Shown in pieces: positions 9,555 to 19,295 of a stretch of 36,299 bases of DNA. The stretch is from Isotricha intestinalis (lineage: Eukaryota > Ciliophora > Litostomatea > Vestibuliferida > Isotrichidae). Both the position numbers and the translations under genes were made by a program. The notes below the pieces were generated by a model, which made no database searches, had not been told where the DNA came from, and saw only the letters and a list, made by a program, of their open reading frames with translations. Where the stretch lies: the NCBI GenBank assembly GCA_023807065.1, contig JAJJLU010003709.1, positions 1 through 36,299 on the forward strand. Reading direction: 5' to 3'. Each line of letters starts with the position of its first letter. Position 1 is the first letter of the stretch.

Positions 9555-10555
9555 TTATAAAATTTATAAATTTATATTTGAAAACCATTATCATTCAGAA
9601 AATGAAGAAGAAACAAATGCAAACAAATTAGAGCTTTCTGTCACTGAAGATTTTTCTCAATCATTAATTAATGACAAAAGTAATTTAGATAAAGATGATA
9701 ATACATCAAATATTAATAAATCTATAAATAATGATAAAAGTGATTTAAATAAAGATGATAATTTTGAATCTAATGATGAACAGTGTATAAATAATAATAA
9801 AAATGAATCTATATATAATGATTTTCTAACTGATATTGAGCAATCAAAAAATAATGATAAAAGAGAATAGAAATATGATGATTTTGACTGATGAATATGG
9901 GAATAAAGGAAGTAAGAATATTTCAAATGATATTTCTAAACAACTAAATTTAAATGTTTCAGAAATTGATAGTAAAAAAATGATAGTTATAATTTACAAT
10001 TTATACCTTCGAAGGACGACTCTAGACAAAAGGATTCAAATATATAAAAAAATGGTGATTCTGGGACAATGATTAATGAATCAAGTAATAAAACTACCTA
10101 TCACCTTAGTAATCCTAGTATATCAAAAATTAATCCAAAAAAGAGAATAGTATCTATTGAAGTATATCTGAAAAATCCTCAATCAAAATTAAAAACAAAT
10201 TGACCTAGATCAGTGAAAGCAATAATAAAATTAGGATATACTCAAGAGATATTAATATATAAAACATTTAAAGAATTTTGTAAGGAAAATTAAAATTTGA
10301 TATCTAAAGATAAAGCAGAAAAAAAAAAGATAAATAAAATCTTTGAAAGTCAAAGACAAAAGATAATAAAGGAAGTAAATGAAGAAAGAAAGAAAACGAC
10401 CAGACAAATTGAAAGAGATCCTGGACAATAAAAAAATACAAGATAAATCATCAACATTGATAAATAATACTTCTAAAACTGAATTTAAAAATAAGTATCA
10501 TTTATTAGAAAATGCAAGAAAGAAAATCAAAAATAATTCAAAAATGATTATTTAA
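9555..10555 (+). pseudogene. Decayed conserved ciliate protein with RPRS-type motif
   Basis: An acidic Asn/Asp/Ser/Lys N-terminal region (about 9580-9860, with two near-repeats INDKSNLDKDDN and INNDKSDLNKDDN) leads through a TAG and frame changes to a better preserved part at 10080-10420. There PRSVKAIIKLGYTQEILIYKTFKEFC is followed by a basic coiled coil. Ciliate proteins with a short RPxSAxAM-LG--xEDLxYKxYEEF motif before a coiled coil are common and mostly uncharacterised; I place this one there from memory. The base triplet just before PRS is TGA (10201-10203), where the motif expects Arg, one transition from CGA. TAA at 10291-10293 sits between KEN and NLISKDKAE. The frame changes again near 10395 and the C-terminal tail ends at a TAA near 10555. 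It is not functional as a single chain. Confidence 0.5.
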
Positions 10556-10647
10556 CACAAAAAATAATTATTTCTATTATTTTTTATTAAAATTCATTTC
10601 TTTTTTTAATGACAAATGAAATCAAAAATTTCTTTTATTGTTCTACT

Positions 10648-10833
10648 TTATAATAATAATCTATTTTTATGAAATAAATCTATTGTAAAGTCTTTACAAA
10701 ATATTTCATAGGTATTTAAATCAACAATATCAACAATATAAATTATTATTATTTCTTTTTTTGGAATTAAATATAATTCCCAATGATCAATTATTGTTTT
10801 AAAAGGTATTATTGATTCTATTTCATTTAACAT
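10648..10833 (-). CDS. Small hypothetical protein, 61 residues
   Basis: A short open frame from ATG to TAA with a protein-like composition: an amphipathic start (MLNEIESIIPFKTII), a central hydrophobic IIIIYIVDIVDL strand-like stretch and a basic end. It is unlike the Asn/Lys low-complexity noise around it. It has Trp, His and Cys residues, which random A/T sequence seldom gives. No family is recognised. It could be a remnant of a larger decayed gene or a chance frame. Confidence 0.25.
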   Translation of the reverse strand: MLNEIESIIPFKTIIDHWELYLIPKKEIIIIYIVDIVDLNTYEIFCKDFTIDLFHKNRLLL

Positions 10834-11879
10834 TTTTTCAATTAAATAGTAATTTTATAATTTTTTATTTATTTCCTTTTTTTAATTATAATTTGAGTAA
10901 ATAAAATAAGATTACATTCATTTCCTGTTAAAATATGGGAAAATAAAATTTATGAATAATAAAAGTTTAAATTTAAAATGGTGAAACAGGCAAGCTTTTT
11001 CATTATGTATTATTATAAAAAAGAAAACTATTACTTAAGTAATAAAATATATTCTAAAGAGAACTTGTCATTTGATTATCATCTTAGTATTAGAATGAAT
11101 ATGTTAATTATTAGAATTTAAAAAATAAAAAGGAAATATGAAGATATTTTTAATTATCTCACATTTGAAATTACTCCTCAGACATTAAATATATAAAAAA
11201 TATCAAAATTAGTTCAAAGATCAAAGAATAAATTTAGTAATTTAAAAAATAATTATTATAATAATTTCTGAAGTAATAGATTTATTATTTGATATATCTA
11301 GATAAAAAAAGGGGAAATATTAGAAAGAAGGACTAGATTAGAACTTATATATAAACACCTTAAAGAAATCCATTAATTAACTTACAACTTAAAAGGAAAT
11401 CATTAAAAGAATAAAAGTTCTAATAATCTCATAATATCATAATATATTATATCTAATATTTATTTATTTATTCCTTTAACACAAAGATTTGCTTTATCTT
11501 TTTTATAATTTTAAATTATAAAATATTATATTTTATTTATTTAGAATTAAATTATGTTCCACTATCCATTCCCAATGTAGTCTAAACTCCTCCCTGGGAA
11601 GAAAGGATTCTTTATAAGATAGAAAAAGGAAAAAATTTATTTTATATATAATTAATTATTAATAATTAATTATGGAAACTTGTCATTTATAATTTTTTTA
11701 ATATAAAAAATATATATAAAAATTAGCTCTCCTTTTTTTATAAAAAAAATATAGTATAATTTTCAAAAAAGAGTTTATTATTCCTTTGATTTTTATTAAT
11801 AGTGTTTAACACTTTTATTATCATAAATTTTATCTAATATTAGATTTTGGATTCTTAAAAGGTCTAAAAAAAAGTTGAA
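10834..11879. other. Gene-poor stretch, coding traces only
   Basis: All six frames are broken every few codons. A weak plus-strand trace near 11150-11290 (YLTFEITPQTLN) suggests very old coding sequence. At about 11556-11618 there is a short island of ordinary base composition, centred on CCATTCCCAATG and CTCCTCCCTGGGAAGAAAGG, in surroundings that are nearly all A/T. No tRNA or rRNA signature was found in it. Confidence 0.4.
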
Positions 11880-12240
11880 TAAGGTGAAGAAATATGAGAT
11901 TCAATAAATTAAGAACAAACAAAAGAATAAATATTAAAAATGATTAGAAGTAGTAAATTTGCAAAAAAATTTAGTTGATGAAGGAGAATTAAATATAAGA
12001 GAATTTAAACATATATTTAAAAAATTTTATTGTGAATTACCAGTTCTTCAATTTCAAAATCAAAATCATGTTGTTAATAAATTAGTAAAATACTTAAATT
12101 TAAAAATATAACAAATTGAACAAGCTCAAAAAAATGAATAATTATAGTAATTTCACCTTCTAGTGCTAAATTAAATATTTCAAATAGATTAACAAGAGAA
12201 TTAAAAAATTATTCCAATTCAAGAATCCACAAAAGATGTT
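11880..12240 (+). pseudogene. Unidentified coding remnant
   Basis: A fluent frame at about 11945-12160 reads LEVVNLQKNLVDEGELNIRE, then FKHIFKKFYCELPVLQFQNQ, then NHVVNKLVKYLNLKI, and then meets TAA at a Gln-like position before QIEQAQKNE, followed by TAA, TAG and TAA in a Gln-rich stretch. The block has helical character and good amino-acid diversity, so it was once coding. No family is recognised and no start is visible. From 12241 to 12372 the sequence is A/T-only. Confidence 0.4.
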
Positions 12241-12372
12241 AATTATTTTATTATAATTTTTAAAAAATCATTTTTTTTATATTTTCTAATTTGTTTTTAT
12301 TTTATTTATTAGATATTTTCAATTTATAATTATAAAAAATTAATAGTTAAAAAAATATTTAAGAAGTTAAAC

Positions 12373-13158
12373 ATGAAAGAATCAAGTTTAATAATATTAG
12401 GAGAAACAGGTACTGGAAAAAGTTCTTTTTGTAATGCATTATGTTTATCACCAAAATGTAAAGTTGGAAATGATTTAAATTCAGAAACAGAAACAGTAAA
12501 TGGTATTAAATGTGATGGAGAATATGGTGATATTTTTATGATAGATACCCCAGGATTAAATGATTCAAATGGTGAAGAACAAGATAAGAAAAATATAAAT
12601 TTAATGAAAGATTATATTAAAAATCATAATAGAATAAAAGGGATTATTATTCTTTTGAAATTTACTGATAATAGAATAACTGGAAGTATAAAAAAATCTT
12701 TGGATATATTTTGTGATATGCTTCCCATGAATTATTTTTGGAGTCATGTTGTTATTGTTTTTTCTCATTATTTTGCAAATAACATAGAAGCAAAAAAAAA
12801 AAAAAAAGAATTATTGCTCAAAAAATATGGCGTTGAATTTTCTGAAATAATGAAGAAATCTAAAGAAAAACATAATAATTTTATTCTTCCAGAAAATATT
12901 CCAATGTATTTTTGTGAATTACAAGACCTTGACCAAGAATCAAAAAATGAAATCAAGAATATAATAAATTTTTTAAAAGAAAAAGAGCAAATGTTTAAAT
13001 CTATATCTACAAGAAACGAGAAAAGACAAATAAATCAAAAAACGTATAATGATACAACAATTTATGAATATGTTGAGGAAAAAATCACAACTTTTACTGA
13101 TTTTGATAATAAACAAATTGAATCAAGAGAAATCATTGATAAATGGGAAGAAAAATAA
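12373..13158 (+). CDS. AIG1/GIMAP-type GTPase
   Basis: 261 residues to the first TAA. The G domain starts at once: SSLIILGETGTGKSSFCNAL carries the P-loop (G10-S17), a Thr-rich segment ETETVNG (38-44) fits the AIG1 switch I, and MIDTPGLND gives G3 (D58-G61). IKGIIILLKF and HVVIVFSHYF follow as core strands; the latter resembles the AIG1 VVFTH segment where a base-recognition motif lies. After residue about 150 the chain is Lys/Glu-rich and helical. The family binds GTP at membranes and is expanded in several protists. The TAA at 13156-13158 is followed in the same frame by 320 further open codons. The part just after it (FITVYNTTEKRGD) looks like a continuation of this protein, so the true product may be about 582 residues (see the next entry). 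Confidence 0.85.
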   Translation: MKESSLIILGETGTGKSSFCNALCLSPKCKVGNDLNSETETVNGIKCDGEYGDIFMIDTPGLNDSNGEEQDKKNINLMKDYIKNHNRIKGIIILLKFTDNRITGSIKKSLDIFCDMLPMNYFWSHVVIVFSHYFANNIEAKKKKKELLLKKYGVEFSEIMKKSKEKHNNFILPENIPMYFCELQDLDQESKNEIKNIINFLKEKEQMFKSISTRNEKRQINQKTYNDTTIYEYVEEKITTFTDFDNKQIESREIIDKWEEK

Positions 13159-14121
13159 TTCATAACAGTTTACAACACCACGGAAAAAAGGGGTGATGTA
13201 ACTTATATAAAAAAGATGGAAAACAAAATAAGATATGACAGAAATTTAGCTATTATTAGTAATGTCACAAAAGAATTAAAATCAATAACAGAAGAGAATA
13301 AAATAGAGAGAAAGATTATAAATGATGGAATATTTGACAGAATAGAAATTAAGAATGTGACATATAGAAATGGAATGAAAGTTGATGAAAAAAGTTTGAA
13401 TTCTGAACAAATATTAAATAAAGAAGGTTTAGTTTTTCTTATGAATATATTTGAAAAAATCAAAGAAAAAGAAACCAATACTTTAAAAACATCTTCTTTT
13501 ATTCCACAAAACAATTATGGAAATGAGCAAACCAATACTTTACAAACATCTTCTTTTATTCCACAAAACAATTATGGAAATGAGCAAACCAATACTTTAC
13601 AAACATCTTCTTTTGTTCCACAAAACAATTATGGAGCTAATATTCAACAAAGGAATAAGCAAACCAATACTTTAAAATCATCTTCTAATATTCAACAAAG
13701 GAATTATAGAAATATGCAAATCAATAAAAAAACATCTTCTTATATTCAACAAAGGAATTATAGAAATAAGCAAATCAATAAAAAAACATCTTCTTATATT
13801 CAACAAAGGAATTATAGAAATAAGCAAACCAATACTTTAAAATCATCTACTCTTTCTTCTCAAAAAAAAAAAGGATATGCTAAAAACTTTAATGGATATA
13901 CTCAAAAAAATAATAAAAAAAAAGACTATGATTCAGATGAAAATGTCAGTTCTGAAGATGAGCAAGAGAGTGATGAAGATGAGAAAGAGAAGGATGAAGA
14001 TGAGCAAGAGAGTGATGAAGATGAGAAAGAGAAGGATGAAGATGAGCAAGAGAATGATGAAGATGAGCAAGAGAATGATGAAGATGAGCAAGAGAATGAT
14101 GAAATATCAGATGATTATTAG
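13159..14121 (+). CDS. In-frame continuation of AIG1 GTPase: repeat-rich C-terminal half
   Basis: These 320 codons share the frame of the upstream GTPase and are separated from it only by one TAA. Internal ATG at 13216 would give a 301-residue protein on its own. After a charged segment (to about 13470) come three repeat arrays: a 19-residue unit (NTLQTSSFIPQNNYGNEQT), an 18-residue unit (IQQRNYRNKQINKKTSSY), and an Asp/Glu tail of DEDEQESDEDEKEKDEDE type. It ends at TAG. All arrays keep frame, meaning repeat changes have been selected or are recent. No GT-AG intron that removes the TAA is visible nearby. Either the gene was cut by a recent CAA-to-TAA change or the TAA is read through as Gln. 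The acidic and Gln/Asn-rich parts are predicted disordered. Confidence 0.6.
   Translation, partial: FITVYNTTEKRGDVTYIKKMENKIRYDRNLAIISNVTKELKSITEENKIERKIINDGIFDRIEIKNVTYRNGMKVDEKSLNSEQILNKEGLVFLMNIFEKIKEKETNTLKTSSFIPQNNYGNEQTNTLQTSSFIPQNNYGNEQTNTLQTSSFVPQNNYGANIQQRNKQTNTLKSSSNIQQRNYRNMQINKKTSSYIQQRNYRNKQINKKTSSYIQQRNYRNKQTNTLKSSTLSSQKKKGYAKNFNGYTQKNNKKKDYDSDENVSSEDEQESDEDEKEKDEDEQESDEDEKEKDEDEQENDEDEQENDEDEQENDEISDDY
13474..13636 (+). repeat. 57-bp tandem repeat, nearly three copies
   Basis: Copies start at 13474, 13531 and 13588, each beginning ACCAATACTTTA and differing by one or two bases. The unit is a multiple of three and encodes 19 residues with the core TSSFIPQNNYGNEQ. Confidence 0.9.
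13690..13850 (+). repeat. 54-bp tandem repeat, nearly three copies
   Basis: Copies start at 13690, 13744 and 13798 with ATTCAACAAAGGAATTATAG. The unit encodes 18 residues (IQQRNYRNKQI plus NKKTSSY). It borders the 57-bp array, and both share the ACATCTTCTT segment, so one array may derive from the other. Confidence 0.9.
13951..14105 (+). repeat. Acidic-tail repeats, 42-bp and 21-bp units
   Basis: Units of GATGAGCAAGAGAGTGATGAA type alternate with GATGAGAAAGAGAAGGATGAA (42-bp pair), then a 21-bp unit with AAT in place of AGT repeats. They encode DEQESDE, DEKEKDE and DEQENDE. Confidence 0.85.
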
Positions 14122-14128
14122 ACTATCA

Positions 14129-15076
14129 TTAGAATAAATATACAATAAAATAAATTGATTTTAAAAAATGAAAAAAAAATGAATTTATAATCTTCTGTAT
14201 TGTTTTTGAATTTTTATTTTTCATTTTTTCCATTAAACTATCTTCAAATACTTTGATACTTTCATCTATTTTTTTTTGATTTTCATAAACGTATCCTATT
14301 GTTCCAAACGCTGTTGATCTTCTTTCAAAATCAGTTTTTTCAGTTACATATTTATATAATTCAATTGCTTTATCACAATATTTATTTTCCTTATAACATC
14401 TTGCCATATTTAAATAATACACCATTTCTTTTGGATATAATTCTTTTGCTTCTTCATAAAATTTAATAGCTTCATCAAATTTTTTTTTTTATATTGTTAA
14501 TTACCTTTTAATTTTATTTCATCTGCTTTTTTATGATTAAAAATTCTTTTTTTTTCTTCTTCTGACATTGCGTTATATTTATCTTATTCTTTTCTCTTCT
14601 TCTTCTTTTCTTTCTTTATGTACTTTAAGAGTATTTTCATTCATTTTAGTCATATCAATTCCAGTTAAAACACTAAAAACATCCATGAATCTCGGAACAG
14701 TTTGTAATAATTGAAATAACATTATTTGATCTTTCATAGCAAAATCTAATAAATTTTTAAATTTTGGCTCAGTCATAAATCATGCTGTTCTTGGATCAGT
14801 AAATAATTAAGGATAATTTTTTAAAAATGGATTATTTACTTCTGCTTCTATTTCATCTATTGCTTGTTTTAATTGAATATTTTCAAGTTCTTTTTCTAAT
14901 CTTGCTTTAAATGTTGATAATGCTTCATTTATTCTTCCTAATCCTTTTAATGCTGATTCTTTTCTTAAATAAGTTTTTTTATATGAAGATTTTAATTCTA
15001 TTGCTTTTTCTGCATCTTTTAACACTTCATCTAATTTTTGTATAAATATAAAATCGGAGAAATATAAAAGAAACAA
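14129..15076 (-). pseudogene. Truncated Sti1/Hop co-chaperone remnant
   Basis: Minus-strand blocks follow Sti1/Hop order. 15076-14810 gives the end of TPR1 (LKDAEKAIELKSSYKKTYLR, then KESALKGLGRINEAL). Next is DP1: NPFLKNYP, TAA (14807-14809), LFTDPRTA, TGA (14780-14782), FMTEPKFKNLLDFAMKD, then VPRFMDVFSVLTGIDM, matching the DPRxMTxLSVLLGxD signature. After a frame change near 14590 come a linker and TPR2A: GN, TAA, QYKKKKFDEAI (shifted inside a run of 11 A), then MARCYKENKYCDKAIELY and TIGYVYENQKKIDESIKVFE. The first TPR1 helices and everything after TPR2A (TPR2B, DP2) are absent, so both ends are truncated. Hop links Hsp70 and Hsp90, but this copy cannot. Its helices are otherwise well kept, which points to recent loss. 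Confidence 0.7.
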
Positions 15077-15213
15077 TAATTTTAATTATTTAATCATTAT
15101 TAACATTTAGTTTAAAATTATACACTTACTTATTCAATTATTAAAATAATCAAAAAAGAAATATAAATTATTTTATTCATTAAATATTATCATCATTATT
15201 TTTTAATTTTTCA

Positions 15214-16726
15214 TTATTTTTTTACTTTAGCAAGTCTTTCATATTCATTTTTAATATTTTCTAAGTTATCAGACAATTTTTTATTATTCCTTTCTAAAGT
15301 TTTTAATCTTTTAGTATAATTATCATATAATCTTTCTAATTGAACAGTTCTTTGATTTTGCCCAAATTCATTTTTCATTTTATAAGCAGGGCTATCAGCA
15401 AAAATAACTCCTTCTCTAATATATTAAATAGTTTGTCCAATAATATCAGTACTTCTTTCTTATAAAATATATAAATTCCTCATCCTATAATTATTAGAAA
15501 AATTAATATAAATATTATTATTCTACGCCTCTGTTCTATTATTTGATTTTTCTTTATTATTAATTTATCTGCATTTATTACTGGTGAAAGTATCACTGCA
15601 TAAATACCTGGCCCACTTATTCTTCCTTGTAATTATGATTCTGATAAACTTTCTTTATTTGAAGAACTGTTAGCACATTTCCAATAAAATGATTCATTTA
15701 ATTTCCCAAGACAAACATCTTCATTTTTATTTGAATTTTTAAAAGAAAATAAATCACTTGAATTTCTAATAGAATTTGGTTTATCATATTTTTCAGGGAA
15801 ATCATATAATAAAGTTAAAGAAATGGATTATATATTTTACAATTATTATCAATAAATGAAAAAGTAATAACAGATGAAAGAACATTATATTTAAAAAAAA
15901 GAGTAGAATTTTCTTCTGAATCAGCATAAGGAAAAGCAGATAATCAGAATATCTAGTTCTATCATATTCAAAGAAAGTATTTGGAATTTCACTTCTATGA
16001 ACATTTCTCAATAAAATTGTAGTTTCATTACTTTTCCTTTCTAAATTTCTAATTGAATCAGAAGGAACATATAATTTCCCAATAATTTAATTTGAATCCC
16101 CAATAACGAAAGATATATCAGAATTAATTTTAGGATAAATTTCAAATCTAAGAGATGAAATACCTAAATTTCTTTTTGAACTCTTATACTCAGAAATTAA
16201 AGGAACACATGAAACATCAATGCATCTGAAAGGAACTTCAATAGTAGGACAAGAAGATTATACATTATGCTAAATTTTTCACACAATGCCCAGTTGAACA
16301 AAGTAAAGGAGAATCATTAGGACATCCATTATAAAATATTTTTTCCTTTCTTTCCATCAACTGAAAGAATAATATTTTCTTCACATATAATTTCATTGTC
16401 ATTCGGGCATAGAGTATTATTTTGAACATATGATCCATCTTTACATTTAAAAGGTAACTCCGATGTTGCACATCTACAAGTTCCATCATAAAAAGTTACT
16501 TCATTTTCTTCACAATATGTTTTTTAAATTATTGATGAATTAGTATCTGATTGTTGTACACAATCTCTAGGTGAACTAGAACATTTACCATGAATACATT
16601 TATATGGCTTAGATGAAGGACATATATTTTCAATACAATCAAATATTGTAGATACACAATTACCATTCTGACATAAAATTGGATTTTTAACAGGGTATTT
16701 TTTATGATTATTACATCCATTCATTG
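15214..16726 (-). pseudogene. Broken 3' third of the cysteine-rich surface protein gene
   Basis: This continues the gene at 16721-19153. Pieces in shifting frames give more CxNGxC units (KNPILCQNGNC, NGCPNDSPLLCSTGHC), then a non-repetitive ectodomain (SLRFEIYPKINSDISFVIGD, then IIGKLYVPSDSIRNLE), then a membrane span (RRRIIIFILIFLIII) and a cytoplasmic coiled coil (NEFGQNQRTVQLERLYDNYT to RLAKVKK) ending at TAA 15214-15216. Lesions: a one-base shift near 16750; TAA at 16524, 16087, 15633, 15460 and 15424; TGA at 15480 inside the span, where Trp would fit; and shifts near 16335, 16262, 15930 and 15815. The intact ancestor was a single-pass receptor-like protein of about 1300 residues. As it stands the encoded protein loses its membrane anchor. 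Confidence 0.65.
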
Positions 16727-19153
16727 ATTGTTGATAAGTTCTTTCAAAGCAAATAAATTAATTACTTTCATTAAAGAATTAATACTTTTACAAAAAGTAG
16801 TTTTTTCAACACAAGAACCATCAGCACATAAAAATGGCTTATAATCAGGGCAAACAATACTAATATCACATGAATATAAAGAATCTCCACCTGGAATATA
16901 AGGATATCTTTTGCATTCACCATTAGCACATCTGAAAGGTTCTGATAATTTACAATTATAAGAATTGAAACAGCTTTCTGGTCTTTCCCCGCATTTTGCA
17001 GTAGATTCAATATATAAGCATTGATAAGGTTTTTCTGCAATACACTCTTTACCCTCTGTTCTGCATTTCCTCATTGAGGAAACACATTTCCCATTTTCAC
17101 ATTGAATTTTGGAATCAATAGGACATCCATTATCTATTTCACAATCACTTGATATTGCTACACATTTCCCAATACCGGCGCATTTATAAGGACGTTCAAT
17201 ATCACATCCATTTCTTCTATCAAAATTTTCATCATAAGACTCACATAAATCAGGATCTTCAATGCATAATCCTGAATCAGAGCATTTATATGGTTTGTCA
17301 CTTGGACATCCAATTGAATTCAAACATTCATTTTCTGAAGGAGCACATGTTCCGTCTTTACAACGAATTGGTAAATTTGGAGGACATGTATTTATTTTAG
17401 GACAGTATGATTCATTTTCTTGACATGAACCATCATCACATCTTATTTCTTCTTCTTGACAAGGTAATACTAATTTACATTCTTCAAAGTAATCAACTTC
17501 AATTCCATTTGCGCAAAGAGGTTTTAAATTTAAAGAATAATAATTATTAGAATGACAATTTGATTTTGATTCTACGCATAAACCATCATTACATCTTATT
17601 GGTTTTTCATTTGGACAAATTGGAATACTACATTCTCCTTTATTTAAATCAATACATGTATTATCAGCGCATTTAAATGGAGCATCTACAGGACATCCAT
17701 TTTCCTTTGGACATGTTTTAGTTAATGGAAGACAACTTCCATCAGGACATAATCTAGTTCCAGAAGGGCAATTTACTTTAATTGAATCATCACAACTTCC
17801 AGAAACACATTCTCCATTTTTACATTTATTTGGCTTATTATATGGACATCCATTCTCTTTTTCACAATGGTCTTTATTACTAACACACATCCCATTTTTG
17901 CATTTATAAGGGAAAGATAAAGGACATTCTTGCTCAGGACAATAAGCTAATTTTTTCCTACACGTACCATCAAAACATTTAATAAACTGGGCTGGACAAT
18001 CACTAATTTCCTTACAACTATCAATAGATTTAGCACACATATTATCAGGACATTTAACAGGATTAAAACTATCACATAAATTAGGAGGTAAACAATCAGC
18101 TCTTTTACTTAGGCATCTTCCATCCCAACATAATATAGGTGCATCACTAGGACAATTAGGCATTTCAGGACAATCATCAGGATTTTTTCTACAAGTATTG
18201 TCATAGCATCTAAAAGGAGCATCCATAGAACAAGTAATATGAGTGCCGCAAGTATCTTTCATAGAACAAGAACCATCAGGACAATCTTTCATAGGTTTAG
18301 GACAAGACTGAAATTCAGGACATTGATCCACTGTTTCCTTACAACTCATATCCCAACATTTAACAGGTCTATTAACAGGACAGATAATTCCAGTGGGACA
18401 AAAATCTCTACTTTTCCTACAAGAATAATCAAAGGAGCAGAGAATATCATTAGGATTAGAACAAGTAGAAACATACATAGAAGAAGGTGATTCACATTGA
18501 TTTCGGCAATTCCCATCATAACACAAAGTAGTATTTTTAGGACAAGTAACTTGAGAAGGACAAAGGAACTTACTACTACTGCAAGTTCCATCACTACATC
18601 TTACCATAGATTCATCACAGGAAGTACCTTCACTTGCAATTAAACATTCATTAATGGTTCTATGACAAGAACCGTCATTACATCTAACTGAAAATTCATG
18701 AGGACAAGTAGGAATAGAAGGGCAATCATTCAGAGATTTTCTGCATTCACCATTAGGACACCTAATTGGAATAAAAGAAGGACATCTTATATAATTTGGA
18801 CATTCTTCTAAATTTTCAACACATCTATCATCAGAACATCTTACACTTAATGAAGTTGGACAAGCAATCATTGATGGACATTTAGTTGCTTTTTCTGTTA
18901 AGTTACTTACACATGTTCCTTCCCAACATCCTAAATTTTTTTCACAAGTTGATGGTATTATATCATCTTCATTATAACTACAAATATATGGATTTACTAA
19001 TTTATAAGGACTCTCACAGTACATTGATGATGGACATTGACCAACTGATTCTACACATGTATATGCACAATATTGATGACTTTCATCACATTGAGAATCT
19101 GAGGTTATTAATGGTATTAAAATAAAGAGAAAAAGTATTTTTTTCGAAATCAT
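16721..19153 (-). CDS. Secreted cysteine-rich repeat protein (likely truncated surface receptor)
   Basis: 810 residues from ATG 19153. A signal peptide (MISKKILFLFILIPLITSDS) precedes about twenty imperfect units of roughly 35-40 residues with the pattern CPxxxPxRCxDGxCxxxxxxC, such as CPNEKPIRCNDGLC and CPSDAPILCWDGRC. The spacing recalls small disulphide-rich modules such as LDL-receptor class A, but the acidic calcium cluster is not clear, so no family is assigned. The whole open part is extracellular. It ends at TGA after KELINNQ because of a one-base shift near 16750; the next frame resumes the repeat (CFERTYQQSMNGC), so the original stop and membrane span lie downstream in the broken section. 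The gene diverges from the kinase gene at 19296 across a 142-bp spacer. Adhesion or recognition is an inference from architecture only. Confidence 0.8.
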   Translation of the reverse strand: MISKKILFLFILIPLITSDSQCDESHQYCAYTCVESVGQCPSSMYCESPYKLVNPYICSYNEDDIIPSTCEKNLGCWEGTCVSNLTEKATKCPSMIACPTSLSVRCSDDRCVENLEECPNYIRCPSFIPIRCPNGECRKSLNDCPSIPTCPHEFSVRCNDGSCHRTINECLIASEGTSCDESMVRCSDGTCSSSKFLCPSQVTCPKNTTLCYDGNCRNQCESPSSMYVSTCSNPNDILCSFDYSCRKSRDFCPTGIICPVNRPVKCWDMSCKETVDQCPEFQSCPKPMKDCPDGSCSMKDTCGTHITCSMDAPFRCYDNTCRKNPDDCPEMPNCPSDAPILCWDGRCLSKRADCLPPNLCDSFNPVKCPDNMCAKSIDSCKEISDCPAQFIKCFDGTCRKKLAYCPEQECPLSFPYKCKNGMCVSNKDHCEKENGCPYNKPNKCKNGECVSGSCDDSIKVNCPSGTRLCPDGSCLPLTKTCPKENGCPVDAPFKCADNTCIDLNKGECSIPICPNEKPIRCNDGLCVESKSNCHSNNYYSLNLKPLCANGIEVDYFEECKLVLPCQEEEIRCDDGSCQENESYCPKINTCPPNLPIRCKDGTCAPSENECLNSIGCPSDKPYKCSDSGLCIEDPDLCESYDENFDRRNGCDIERPYKCAGIGKCVAISSDCEIDNGCPIDSKIQCENGKCVSSMRKCRTEGKECIAEKPYQCLYIESTAKCGERPESCFNSYNCKLSEPFRCANGECKRYPYIPGGDSLYSCDISIVCPDYKPFLCADGSCVEKTTFCKSINSLMKVINLFALKELINNQ

Positions 19154-19295
19154 TAGTATTTTTTTTTTTTTTTTAAAATTATTTATTTTTTTTAAATTTA
19201 TTATATTTATAAATTTTAATATTATTAGTTTATTTAATTAAAATGTTAAATACATTCTAACCGAAATAAAATATAAAAATAATTTAAAAAGTAAG
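19154..19295. promoter_or_regulatory. Shared upstream region of a divergent gene pair
   Basis: 142 bp separate the ATG of the cysteine-rich gene (-) from that of the cyclic-nucleotide kinase (+). The region is A/T-rich with a long T run at about 19160-19175. It must hold both promoters, but no defined motif is seen and the CCAAT palindrome of the left half is absent. Confidence 0.4.

Noticed and set aside
13877..14137. Offset frame of Met/Lys repeats over the acidic tail
   Set aside because: MKMSKRMMKM-type text is the +1 shadow of the GAT-GAA repeats; the Asp/Glu frame continues the GTPase tail.
14465..14515. Intron GTAATTAAC...GATGAAG in the Sti1 remnant
   Set aside because: Removing it deletes the first TPR helix (GN-x-QYKKKKFDEAI), which is clearly coding; a lost base in an 11-A run explains the shift better.
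16735..16810. A short intron that would explain the frame change at the end of the 810-residue cysteine-rich frame
   Set aside because: I tried the three GT donors and two AG acceptors in this stretch (minus strand). None restores the MNGCNNHKK frame without a stop; a one-base indel near the ATTTGC step does.
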